Below are positions 15,347 to 23,017 of a stretch of 64,000 nt of DNA, in pieces. Source of the stretch: FEN-299 sp963717945 (GTDB lineage Bacteria > Acidobacteriota > Vicinamibacteria > Vicinamibacterales > Fen-181); assembly GCA_963717945.1 (NCBI GenBank), contig CAVQXT010000007.1, positions 620,001 through 684,000 on the forward strand, written 5' to 3'. Position 1 is the stretch's first letter, and each line of letters opens with the position of its first letter. Both the position numbers and the translations under genes were made by a program. A model generated the notes under the pieces. It worked only from the letters and a program-made list of their open reading frames with translations. It searched no databases and was not told the origin of the DNA.

Positions 15347-16654
15347 ATGCCTTCGTGGACCGGTCCCGTATCGGCGTCGACCCTCGCTCTTCTGACGACC
15401 GCGCAAGTGGCGCTTGGGACGGTCCGGCGGTACCGTAGCCCCGGCCTGCGCCAACTGCCGCTGCTCGTTCCCGTCATCGTGCTCGCCGCCATTCCCTGGG
15501 TCTTCCCGACGTTCGGCTGGGTCGTTGGCGCGCTCGCCGCGCAGGCGGCCTGGTTCGCGGCGTGCGAGCTGCTGGCCTCGCGCCCCGGGGCGGCGTCCGC
15601 CGCGCCGTCCGGCGGACCGGTGGCCGCCCCCCGGGGACGTCCCCTGCGGTCGAGGGCATTCGTGCCCGTGCAGGTCCTCGCGGTGCGCGACGAGAGCGAC
15701 GAGATCCGGACCTTCAGGCTGGCGCGCCCCGAGGCGTTCGCCTTCGTCGCGGGCCAGTTTCTGACGGTACGCGTCCAGGTCGATGGGCGGCCCCTTGCAC
15801 GCTGCTACTCGATCAGTTCGGCGCCCTCGTCGGTGGGCTACCTCGAGATTTCGGTCCGCCGGCAGGGGCTCGTCTCCGGCGCCCTCCACGCGACGTGCGT
15901 TCCCGGCTCGGTGCTGTTCATCAAGCCCCCGGCGGGTCGGTTCGTGTATCCGGCCGCGGACGCTCGGCCGATCGTGCTCGTCGCGGGCGGCGTCGGCATC
16001 ACGCCGTGCCTGAGCATGCTTCGCCATGCCTCGGAGACCGAGCCCGGGCGGCCGGTGACGCTGCTGTTCTCGGTGCGGTCCGAGCAGGAGGTGCCGTTCG
16101 AGCGTGAGCTCGCCGAGATCGCGCGCGGCCACCCGCGAATACGCGTGGCGATCACCGTGACCAGGGCCGCCGGGCCGACGGTTTACCGGGTGGGTCGCCT
16201 CGACGAATCGATGGTCCGGGAGACGCTGACCTCGCCGGCCGACTCGTTGTGCTACCTCTGCGGGCCGACGCCGATGGTCGAAGCCGCCCGCGCCGCGCTG
16301 CTGTCGGCCGGCGTGCCCAAGGCCCAGATTCACGACGAAGTGTTCCAGGCGGCGGCGGCGATCGGGGCGAAGTCGGCCTCCACCTGCGCGGCGGCGCGCG
16401 CCCGGCTCGCCCTCGAGCTCAGCCACAAGGTGGTGGACGTGTCGCCCGGCGCCACACTGCTGGAGGCGGCGGAGGCCGCGGGAGCGTCGATCCCGTCGCT
16501 GTGCCGGTCCGGGGTGTGCGGGACGTGCAAGACACGGCTGATCTCGGGCGACGTGCAATTCTCGTCCGACGCGGTGGACGCCGAAGAGCTGGCGCAGGGG
16601 TACATCCTGCCGTGCGTGACGTGGCCCGTCGGCGACTGCAACCTGGAGGCGTGA
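15347..16654 (+). CDS. Membrane-anchored FAD/NAD(P)H ferredoxin-type reductase with [2Fe-2S] domain
   Basis: A 435-residue protein. Residues about 20-78 are hydrophobic (LPLLVPVIVLAAIPWVFPTFGWVVGALAA) and should anchor it. An FAD domain follows (RCYSISSAP, the FAD motif RxYSxxS; about 105-205), then an NAD(P) domain (VLVAGGVGITPCLSML; CGPTPMVEAA; about 205-340). The C-terminal plant-type ferredoxin domain has the ligands CRSGVCGTC and a fourth Cys at PCVTW. This layout passes electrons between NAD(P)H and a one-electron carrier. It is followed without a gap (TGA ATG) by the membrane cytochrome-like gene, which suggests that it feeds electrons into that protein. Confidence 0.87.
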   Translation: MPSWTGPVSASTLALLTTAQVALGTVRRYRSPGLRQLPLLVPVIVLAAIPWVFPTFGWVVGALAAQAAWFAACELLASRPGAASAAPSGGPVAAPRGRPLRSRAFVPVQVLAVRDESDEIRTFRLARPEAFAFVAGQFLTVRVQVDGRPLARCYSISSAPSSVGYLEISVRRQGLVSGALHATCVPGSVLFIKPPAGRFVYPAADARPIVLVAGGVGITPCLSMLRHASETEPGRPVTLLFSVRSEQEVPFERELAEIARGHPRIRVAITVTRAAGPTVYRVGRLDESMVRETLTSPADSLCYLCGPTPMVEAARAALLSAGVPKAQIHDEVFQAAAAIGAKSASTCAAARARLALELSHKVVDVSPGATLLEAAEAAGASIPSLCRSGVCGTCKTRLISGDVQFSSDAVDAEELAQGYILPCVTWPVGDCNLEA

Positions 16655-17578
16655 ATGGCGTTACCCGGGGACGCGCGCGCCGGGCGGCCAGCCGTCTGGT
16701 CCTCCGGCGCGCTCGTGAACGTGCTCGTCTGGTGTGCCGTGACGGCCGTCGCCGTCCTGGCGTGGGTGCTGTGGCCGCTCGACGGCTGGGGGTATTACAC
16801 GACGCCGCTCGGCGTGCGGGGCTACCATCACGCGCACCCGTATCTGAAACCCTCGGGACATGTCGCGCACGTGATGGGCGCGAGCGGCGTCGCCATGATC
16901 CTGATGCCGGTGGCCTACTCGGTCCGGAAGAAGTGGGCGCGGCTCAGCCGGTTCGGCTCGATGAGGGCCTGGCTCGAGGCTCACGTCTTCTGCGGCATCG
17001 TCGGCCCGGTGCTGGTGACCGTGCACACCGCCATGCGGTTTGGCGGCATCGTCTCGGTGGCCTACTGGTCGATGGTCCTCGTCGTGTTGTCCGGGTTCGT
17101 GGGACGGTACTTTTACGTGAGGATCCCGAAGACCATCCGGGGCGTCGAGCTCGGCTACGACGAGATCCTCGAGCGCGCGACCGATCTCAAGATGCGGCTG
17201 CTCGAGACGGGACTGCCGGCGCCGCTGCTGCGAGCGCTCGACGCGTTCGAGCGCGCGGTGACGCCGGACACCGCGTCGCTGTCCACGAGGGGCTACCTGT
17301 TCGGGCAACTGGCCCTGCGGCGCGCCCTGCGGCGGCTGCGGCGCGACCTGGTCGTGGCGGGCGCGGACGAGGATCTGGCCACCCGGGTGGTCGGCATCGA
17401 GTCGGAGCGTGAGATGCTGCTCGGCCGGCTGGCGTACCTCGAACAGACCAAGCGGATGTTCGGGGCCTGGCACGTTTTTCACCAGCCCCTTGTCTACGTG
17501 ATGTTCGCGATCGTGGCGGTGCACATTGCCGTTGCACTCTACCTCGGCTACACGATCGTCCCGCTCGGGCGAGGCTGA
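16655..17578 (+). CDS. Membrane cytochrome b-like protein
   Basis: A 307-residue protein with about five membrane segments: LVWCAVTAVAVLAWVLW, HVMGASGVAMILMPVAYSV, HVFCGIVGPVLVTVHTAM, VAYWSMVLVVLSGFVGRYFY and, after a long helical cytoplasmic stretch (about 170-265), HVFHQPLVYVMFAIVAVHIAVAL. Histidines lie at membrane-compatible spacing (HVFCGIVGPVLVTVH and HQPLVYVMFAIVAVH), which suits two b haems, although ligation is inferred. Between a flavin reductase and an exported multihaem cytochrome it would carry electrons across the inner membrane. Confidence 0.75.
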   Translation: MALPGDARAGRPAVWSSGALVNVLVWCAVTAVAVLAWVLWPLDGWGYYTTPLGVRGYHHAHPYLKPSGHVAHVMGASGVAMILMPVAYSVRKKWARLSRFGSMRAWLEAHVFCGIVGPVLVTVHTAMRFGGIVSVAYWSMVLVVLSGFVGRYFYVRIPKTIRGVELGYDEILERATDLKMRLLETGLPAPLLRALDAFERAVTPDTASLSTRGYLFGQLALRRALRRLRRDLVVAGADEDLATRVVGIESEREMLLGRLAYLEQTKRMFGAWHVFHQPLVYVMFAIVAVHIAVALYLGYTIVPLGRG

Positions 17579-17665
17579 CAGGCCCCGACGGGCGCCGGGT
17601 CCGGCCATGGCGTCGGCGGGTCTGCGGGCATTGGCCCTGGGGCGGGTTTCGCCCTCGTTTCACCC

Positions 17666-17693
17666 AGTACTAAGGTACCGGTTCCTCCGGTAC
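17666..17693. promoter_or_regulatory. GTAC inverted repeats upstream of the multihaem cytochrome
   Basis: AGTACTAAGGTACC is followed by an inverted repeat GTACCGG-ttcct-CCGGTAC (17675-17693). The GTACTA...GTACC pattern is shared with 15231-15249, so the two electron-transport transcripts may have a common regulator. Confidence 0.4.
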
Positions 17694-17720
17694 TTCCTGC
17701 TTATTGTTCCGGCGGCGGTT

Positions 17721-17740
17721 CGGCTCAATAGTGTGAGCCG
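17721..17740. promoter_or_regulatory. Perfect inverted repeat, 7-bp arms, 6-base loop
   Basis: CGGCTCA-atagtg-TGAGCCG lies 88 bases before the cytochrome start. It has no T-run, so a terminator is unlikely; it may be an operator or a leader hairpin. Confidence 0.4.
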
Positions 17741-17828
17741 TCTGTGTTCGCGGTCGGAACTCTGGATCGGGTTCGGCCCAAGGTCACGTTCAGCGACTGC
17801 GTAATCCTCTGACTCGTGCGAGGCTGAC

Positions 17829-20800
17829 ATGAACGAGCCGGGCGGGCAGCACTCATCCGTTCCCGCGGGTCGACGGGCGATCGCGCGCGTCTCGCTCTCG
17901 CTGGGGGCGGCGCTGGTGGCCCTGGGCGTCGTCGCGGCGCCGGCGCGGGCGCAGATCGGCACGCTGGTGTCGCCGGGTCCGCTGGCCAGGGCCCACGCCT
18001 CGCTCGAAGGGGCGGCGAACTGCGAGAAGTGCCACGAGCCCGGTCGCCGGGTGACGGCCGAGCGATGCCTGGCCTGCCATCGCCCGGTCGCCGAGCGCAT
18101 CAAGGCCGGCAAGGGCGTCCACAAGGGCGTCACCGAGTGCGCCAAGTGCCACGCCGAGCACGCCGGGCGCGACGGCGACCTCCTGCATTTCACGACCAGG
18201 GGCTTCGACCACGCGGCCGTGGCCGGATTCGCGCTCGAAGGCCGGCACGCCGGCCTCAAGTGCGCGGACTGCCACAAGACCCGGTCGTACCTCACCGTTC
18301 AGCCCGCGTGCGTCACGTGCCACGCGGACCCGCACAAGGGCCGGTTCGGACTCGACTGCGCCCGCTGCCATTCGGTCAACGTGCCGTTCAAGCAGGTCGC
18401 GGGCAACTTCGACCACAACCTGACCGCCTACCCGCTGGTGGGCGCCCATCGCACGGTCCCCTGCGCGAAGTGCCACGTGAACCAGGTCTACCGCGGCCTG
18501 AAGTTCCAACTGTGCACCGACTGCCACAAGACGCCGCACCGCCAGCCGCTCGGCGACAGCTGCACCTCCTGTCACACGCCGGAGACCTGGCGGACCCAGA
18601 AGATCGATCACGCGCGCACCGGCTATCCGCTCCTCGGCAAGCACGCCGCGGTCGCCTGCGCTGCGTGCCACGTGAAGCCGGCCATCCTGGTGCGGCTGAA
18701 GTACGACCGCTGCGCCGCCTGCCACAGCGACCCGCACAAGGGCGTCTTCAAGCAGGATTGCGGCGCGTGCCACCAGGTGACCGGGTTCGGGAAGACGCCG
18801 TTCGATCACAATACGACCCGTTTCCCGCTGACCGGCCGCCACGTGGGCGTCGAATGTCGCGCCTGCCACAAGAACCTGCCCGCGGTGCCGGCGGCGCCCG
18901 CCGCGCGTCCGCCGGCCGGCCAGCCCCTCGGGGCGTTCGACTTCCGGGGCCTCTCGACCGACTGCGTGTCGTGCCACGTGGACGTGCACCGCGGTGACGC
19001 CGGGCCCAAGTGCGAGGGGTGCCACTCGACGGCGGCGTTCCGCCCCGTGACCTACACGCACCCGCGGCAGCCGGAGTTCTTCGCCGGGCAGCACGCCGGG
19101 GTCGGCTGCGAGAAGTGCCACCGGCCGGGACCGGCGCCGGCGGCGCCGAGGGCGAAGGATGCGCCGCTCGAAGGCTGGCGCTTCAAGAACGTCTCGACCG
19201 CCTGCGCCACCTGTCATGCCGATCCGCATCTGGGACAAGTCGGGACGGCCTGCGAATCGTGCCACTCGATCGATGCGGCGAAGTTCGCCGTCGTGAAGTT
19301 CACGCACGCCAAGACGGCCTTCCCGCTGACGGGGAAGCACCAGACCGTCAAGTGCGAGCAGTGCCACAAGCGCGAGACGGCGGTGTTCCCGGCCGGGCAG
19401 GGGACCGCCGTGCGCCTGAAGGGGATGTCGCTCGCGTGCCGCTCCTGTCACACCGACCCGCACCTGGGGCAGGTCGGGATCGCGTGTGAGGGCTGCCACG
19501 ACACGACGACGTTCCACCTCGCCACGTACCAGCACAAGCCGCCGGTGATGAAGCTGATGGTGGGCAGCCACGCGAAGCTCGTCTGCGCGGACTGCCACAA
19601 GAAGGTGCAGGGCCCCTTCCCGGCCGGTTCGGGCATCGCCGTCCGATACACCGGCATCGGCACGCTGTGCAGCTCGTGCCACGAAGACGTCCATCGCGGC
19701 GCATTCGGGACGACGTGCGAGTCGTGCCACAGCCCGAAGGCCGCCTGGCGGGAGGCGTCACGCGGGTTCCACCAGGCGACCAACTTCCCGCTCGTGGGAC
19801 GGCACCAGGCCGTGGGGTGCGCCCAGTGCCATTGGAACGGCGTGACGAAGGGCACGCCGACCGCCTGCTACGACTGTCACTGGGTGCGGCGGCAGGACGA
19901 CCGCTACTTCACCCGTCTTGGCAGCCAGTGCCAGGACTGCCATCGGCCGATCTCGTGGACCGCCGTGTCGTGGGACCACGGCGCGGCGACCGGGATGCCG
20001 CTGAGCGGGGTGCACCGCGCGCTCGGCTGCGAGGCGTGTCACAAGGATCGGCAGTTCGTGTCGCTGGGGCGCACGTGCTACTCGTGCCACGCGGCGGACT
20101 ACAACTCCACGACCAACCCGAACCACGCCGCGGCCGGGTTCCCCATCACGTGCGACACGTGCCACAACGCGTCGGCTTCGAACTGGAACACCAGCTTCGC
20201 CCACAACGCGTTCTTCCCGCTGGTCGGGGTCCACGCGACGCTGGCCTGTAACAACAACCTGTGCCACGGGGCCAACAACAACTACACGACGGTTCCGACC
20301 ACCTGCGTCGGCTGCCACCAGGCCGACTACAACTCGACGAACAACCCCCCCCACGCCGCGGCCGGGTTCCCGACCGCCTGTGACTCGTGCCACCATGCGT
20401 CGGACCCGAACTGGACGTCGGCCACCTTCAACCACAACACGTTCTTCCCGCTGGTCGGGCTCCACGCGACGCTGGCCTGTAACAACAGCCTGTGCCACGG
20501 GGCCAACAACAACTACACGACGGTGCCGACCACCTGCGTCGGCTGCCACCTCGCGGACTACAACGCGACGAACAACCCCCCCCACGCCGCGGCCGGGTTC
20601 CCGACCACCTGTGACTCGTGCCACCATGCGTCGGACCCGAACTGGACGTCGGCCACCTTCAACCACAACTCGTTCTTCCCGTTGGTCGGGGTCCACGCGA
20701 CGCTGGCCTGCAGCAACAGCCTGTGCCACGGGGCCAACAACAACTACACGACGGTGCCGACCACCTGCGTCGGCTGCCACCTCGCGGACTACAACGCGAC

Positions 20801-21467
20801 GACCGACCCGAATCACGCCGCGGCCGGGTTCTCGACGGCGTGCGACACGTGCCACCAGGCGTCGGCGACGAGCTGGACGGCCAGCTTCAATCACAGCCAG
20901 TTCTTCGCGCTGGTGGGGGTGCACGCGACGCTGGCCTGCAACAACAGCTTGTGCCACGGAACCAACAACTACACGACCGTCCCGACCACCTGCGTCGGGT
21001 GCCACCTGGCGGACTACAACGGGACGACCAATCCCAACCATGCGGCGGCCGGGTTCCCGACCGACTGCACGCAGTGCCACAAGGCGACGGACGCGTTGTG
21101 GACACTCGGCGTGTTCAACCACACCCAGTTCCCGATCGCGTCGGGCCGGCATTCGGGCTTCCCGTGCTCGGCCTGTCATCAGAACGCGACCAATTTCGCG
21201 ATCTTCCAGTGCACGACCAGCTGCCACCCCCAAGCGTCGGTTACCGCGAACCACTCCGGGGTGTCGGGCTTCGTCTACACGTCGGCGGCCTGTTACTCGT
21301 GCCACCCCAACGGGTCGGCCGGGATCCCGGCGCCGGTGCCGCGCCTGGCGGTGTCGCACACGCGCGCCCCTGTGCGCGCCCCAGACAGGGTCATGGCCCG
21401 GAATGAGGCGGGTGGGGCCCTTCCCGCGCTGCGCTGCGTGGCCTCTCACGCGAGGGCCCTCCAATGA
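17829..21467 (+). CDS. Exported multihaem c-type cytochrome, 45 haem-binding motifs
   Basis: A 1212-residue protein with a signal peptide (cleavage near APARA/Q). I count 40 CxxCH, four CX4CH (CNNNLCH, CNNSLCH twice, CSNSLCH) and one CX3CH (CTTSCH), that is 45 sites. The first two thirds repeat a paired pattern, CxxCHxDPHxG...CxxCH...PLxGxH, of the type seen in long cytochrome nanowire-like or porin-linked cytochromes. The last third is four nearly identical 76-77-residue repeats. The final 45 or so residues (after SCHPNG) are Ala/Arg-rich and unlike a cytochrome. The ribosome site GAGG precedes the ATG. It overlaps the outer-membrane barrel gene (ATGA), so the two are probably made together for electron transfer to the outside. 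Confidence 0.93.
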   Translation: MNEPGGQHSSVPAGRRAIARVSLSLGAALVALGVVAAPARAQIGTLVSPGPLARAHASLEGAANCEKCHEPGRRVTAERCLACHRPVAERIKAGKGVHKGVTECAKCHAEHAGRDGDLLHFTTRGFDHAAVAGFALEGRHAGLKCADCHKTRSYLTVQPACVTCHADPHKGRFGLDCARCHSVNVPFKQVAGNFDHNLTAYPLVGAHRTVPCAKCHVNQVYRGLKFQLCTDCHKTPHRQPLGDSCTSCHTPETWRTQKIDHARTGYPLLGKHAAVACAACHVKPAILVRLKYDRCAACHSDPHKGVFKQDCGACHQVTGFGKTPFDHNTTRFPLTGRHVGVECRACHKNLPAVPAAPAARPPAGQPLGAFDFRGLSTDCVSCHVDVHRGDAGPKCEGCHSTAAFRPVTYTHPRQPEFFAGQHAGVGCEKCHRPGPAPAAPRAKDAPLEGWRFKNVSTACATCHADPHLGQVGTACESCHSIDAAKFAVVKFTHAKTAFPLTGKHQTVKCEQCHKRETAVFPAGQGTAVRLKGMSLACRSCHTDPHLGQVGIACEGCHDTTTFHLATYQHKPPVMKLMVGSHAKLVCADCHKKVQGPFPAGSGIAVRYTGIGTLCSSCHEDVHRGAFGTTCESCHSPKAAWREASRGFHQATNFPLVGRHQAVGCAQCHWNGVTKGTPTACYDCHWVRRQDDRYFTRLGSQCQDCHRPISWTAVSWDHGAATGMPLSGVHRALGCEACHKDRQFVSLGRTCYSCHAADYNSTTNPNHAAAGFPITCDTCHNASASNWNTSFAHNAFFPLVGVHATLACNNNLCHGANNNYTTVPTTCVGCHQADYNSTNNPPHAAAGFPTACDSCHHASDPNWTSATFNHNTFFPLVGLHATLACNNSLCHGANNNYTTVPTTCVGCHLADYNATNNPPHAAAGFPTTCDSCHHASDPNWTSATFNHNSFFPLVGVHATLACSNSLCHGANNNYTTVPTTCVGCHLADYNATTDPNHAAAGFSTACDTCHQASATSWTASFNHSQFFALVGVHATLACNNSLCHGTNNYTTVPTTCVGCHLADYNGTTNPNHAAAGFPTDCTQCHKATDALWTLGVFNHTQFPIASGRHSGFPCSACHQNATNFAIFQCTTSCHPQASVTANHSGVSGFVYTSAACYSCHPNGSAGIPAPVPRLAVSHTRAPVRAPDRVMARNEAGGALPALRCVASHARALQ
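20092..21050 (+). repeat. In-gene tandem repeats of 231, 231 and 228 bp
   Basis: The phrase CTGGCCTGtAACAACAgC, or a near copy, recurs at 20241, 20472, 20703 and 20931, that is at spacings of 231, 231 and 228 bases. Each unit codes for one CX4CH and two CxxCH motifs with YTTVPTTCVGCH and NHAAAGF stretches. DNA identity is very high, including silent sites, so these are recent duplications. Confidence 0.9.
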
Positions 21468-22855
21468 CACCCCGAACCACGTTCGCGGTTTCGGCGCTCG
21501 TCATTCTCCTGATCGCCCCGCCCGCGGCGGCGCAGACCGCCGGCCAGGCCGACACGAAGCCGGCGGCATCTTCGGCGCCGGCCACGGCGGCGCCGCAGGT
21601 GCCTGCCACCACGCCGGGCTGGGCCCGCGTGTCGTTCTTCGCCGACGGGGCCTGGTCCACCTACACCGACGGCACGACCCGCAGCTTCAGCGAGTTCGTC
21701 ACGACGGTTGCGGTCCAGTCGCCCCTCCGGCAGTCCGGAGGGATCGAGTATCGGCTCGACCTGCGCGTGGCGGGGTACCCGTCGTCCCGGTACATGTCCA
21801 CGCGCGCGTCGCTCTACGAGGGCTACGTCGGCATGCGCTCCGACGACGGCCGGCTTGGCGTCAAGGTGGGCCAGCTCTGGCTGAACGACCTCGGGGCGCT
21901 CGGGTCGGTCGGGGGCGGGCTCTTCGAGAGCCGGTGGGCGGTGGGCGACGGAAAGATGCGGCTCCGGTTCGGCGCCTTTGGTGGCCTCGAGCCCGACATC
22001 CAGGCGATAAAGTACGCCTCCGGCGTGCGCAAGTTCGGGGGCTACGCCGTCCTCGAGTCGCCGAACGGCCTGCGCCGGCACGTCATCGGCTACGTGAACA
22101 TCCGCGACACCGGGCTGACCGAGCGTTCGGTGATCACCTTCCAGAACTTCGTGCCGCTGTTCGAGAACAAGGTCTTCGTCTACCAGGCGGCCGAGTACGA
22201 CCTGACGGGACCGGCGGGCGTGGGCAGCAGCCACCTCACCTACTTCTTCGCCAACGGGCGCCTGAGGCCGAACCGCCGGCTCGAGCTGCAGGGCACCTAC
22301 CATCACGGCCGCTCGATCGACACGCGCGGCATCACGCTCGACCAGCTCAACGGCCGGCCGATCGATCCGAAGCAGGTCGAAGGCTTCATGTTCGAGTCGA
22401 TCGGCGGCCGTGTCAGCTACGAGGTGATGAAGAACGTCCGCGTGTTCGGCGGCTACACGCGGGACCGTGACAACGTGGGCGACGCGGCCCGGCAGCGGTT
22501 CCAGGTCGGCGCCTGGATGTCGAACGTGGGGAAGACCGGTCTCGACATCAATGTCACGGAGTGGCGGATCCGGCAGGCCGGATTGACGACGTACAATTCG
22601 CTCTACGTGTCGGTCGGACGCAACGTCTTCTCCCGCCTCTACGTGAACGGGGAATACAACCAGTCGGTGTCCACGCTGCGCCTGCTCACCGGCAACGCCT
22701 TCACCCTGATCTCCCGTCCCGAGACGCATCGCTACGCGCTGTCGGGGACGTTCCGCGTGAACCGGCGGGCCTCGGTGCTGTGCAACGTCGAGCGCATGAA
22801 CGATTCGACCTCGCGCGAATACCGCCTCATGGCGGGGCTGACTTACCGGTTCTGA
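21464..22855 (+). CDS. Outer-membrane beta-barrel protein, porin partner of the multihaem cytochrome
   Basis: A 463-residue protein with a signal peptide (ALVILLIAPPAAAQ), a short Ala/Pro-rich linker and then alternating amphipathic strands throughout, for example SGGIEYRLDLRVAGYP, RRLELQGTYHHGRS, VRVFGGYTRDRDN and TSREYRLMAGLTYRF. The ending in aromatic YRF is the usual outer-membrane assembly signal. It overlaps the cytochrome gene by ATGA. By analogy with porin-cytochrome conduits (MtrB or the Geobacter OmbB type) it should form the channel holding the cytochrome, but the MtrB CxxC motif is not seen, so it is a different barrel family. Confidence 0.82.
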   Translation: MTPRTTFAVSALVILLIAPPAAAQTAGQADTKPAASSAPATAAPQVPATTPGWARVSFFADGAWSTYTDGTTRSFSEFVTTVAVQSPLRQSGGIEYRLDLRVAGYPSSRYMSTRASLYEGYVGMRSDDGRLGVKVGQLWLNDLGALGSVGGGLFESRWAVGDGKMRLRFGAFGGLEPDIQAIKYASGVRKFGGYAVLESPNGLRRHVIGYVNIRDTGLTERSVITFQNFVPLFENKVFVYQAAEYDLTGPAGVGSSHLTYFFANGRLRPNRRLELQGTYHHGRSIDTRGITLDQLNGRPIDPKQVEGFMFESIGGRVSYEVMKNVRVFGGYTRDRDNVGDAARQRFQVGAWMSNVGKTGLDINVTEWRIRQAGLTTYNSLYVSVGRNVFSRLYVNGEYNQSVSTLRLLTGNAFTLISRPETHRYALSGTFRVNRRASVLCNVERMNDSTSREYRLMAGLTYRF

Positions 22856-23017
22856 TCGAGGGGCCAGCCGGCTGGCCCTTCCGTGTCGGCCCAGGGCCCT
22901 TCCGGCCGTCTCGACCTCGACGCCGCGCATCGGCCGCTGACGGGAACCCGGGCTCCCCCCGCAATCCACGCGCCCTCATCCGGTATCATGGTGCCCGCCC
23001 CGTTCTGAGAGGACATC

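Noticed and set aside
17641..17660. GGGCG/CGCCC hairpin as a terminator after the membrane cytochrome gene
   Set aside because: The stem is only five pairs and no T-run follows.
17853..21470. Minus-strand frames of 570-625 codons opposite the multihaem cytochrome
   Set aside because: They mirror the CxxCH repeats and have no independent start signal or family match.
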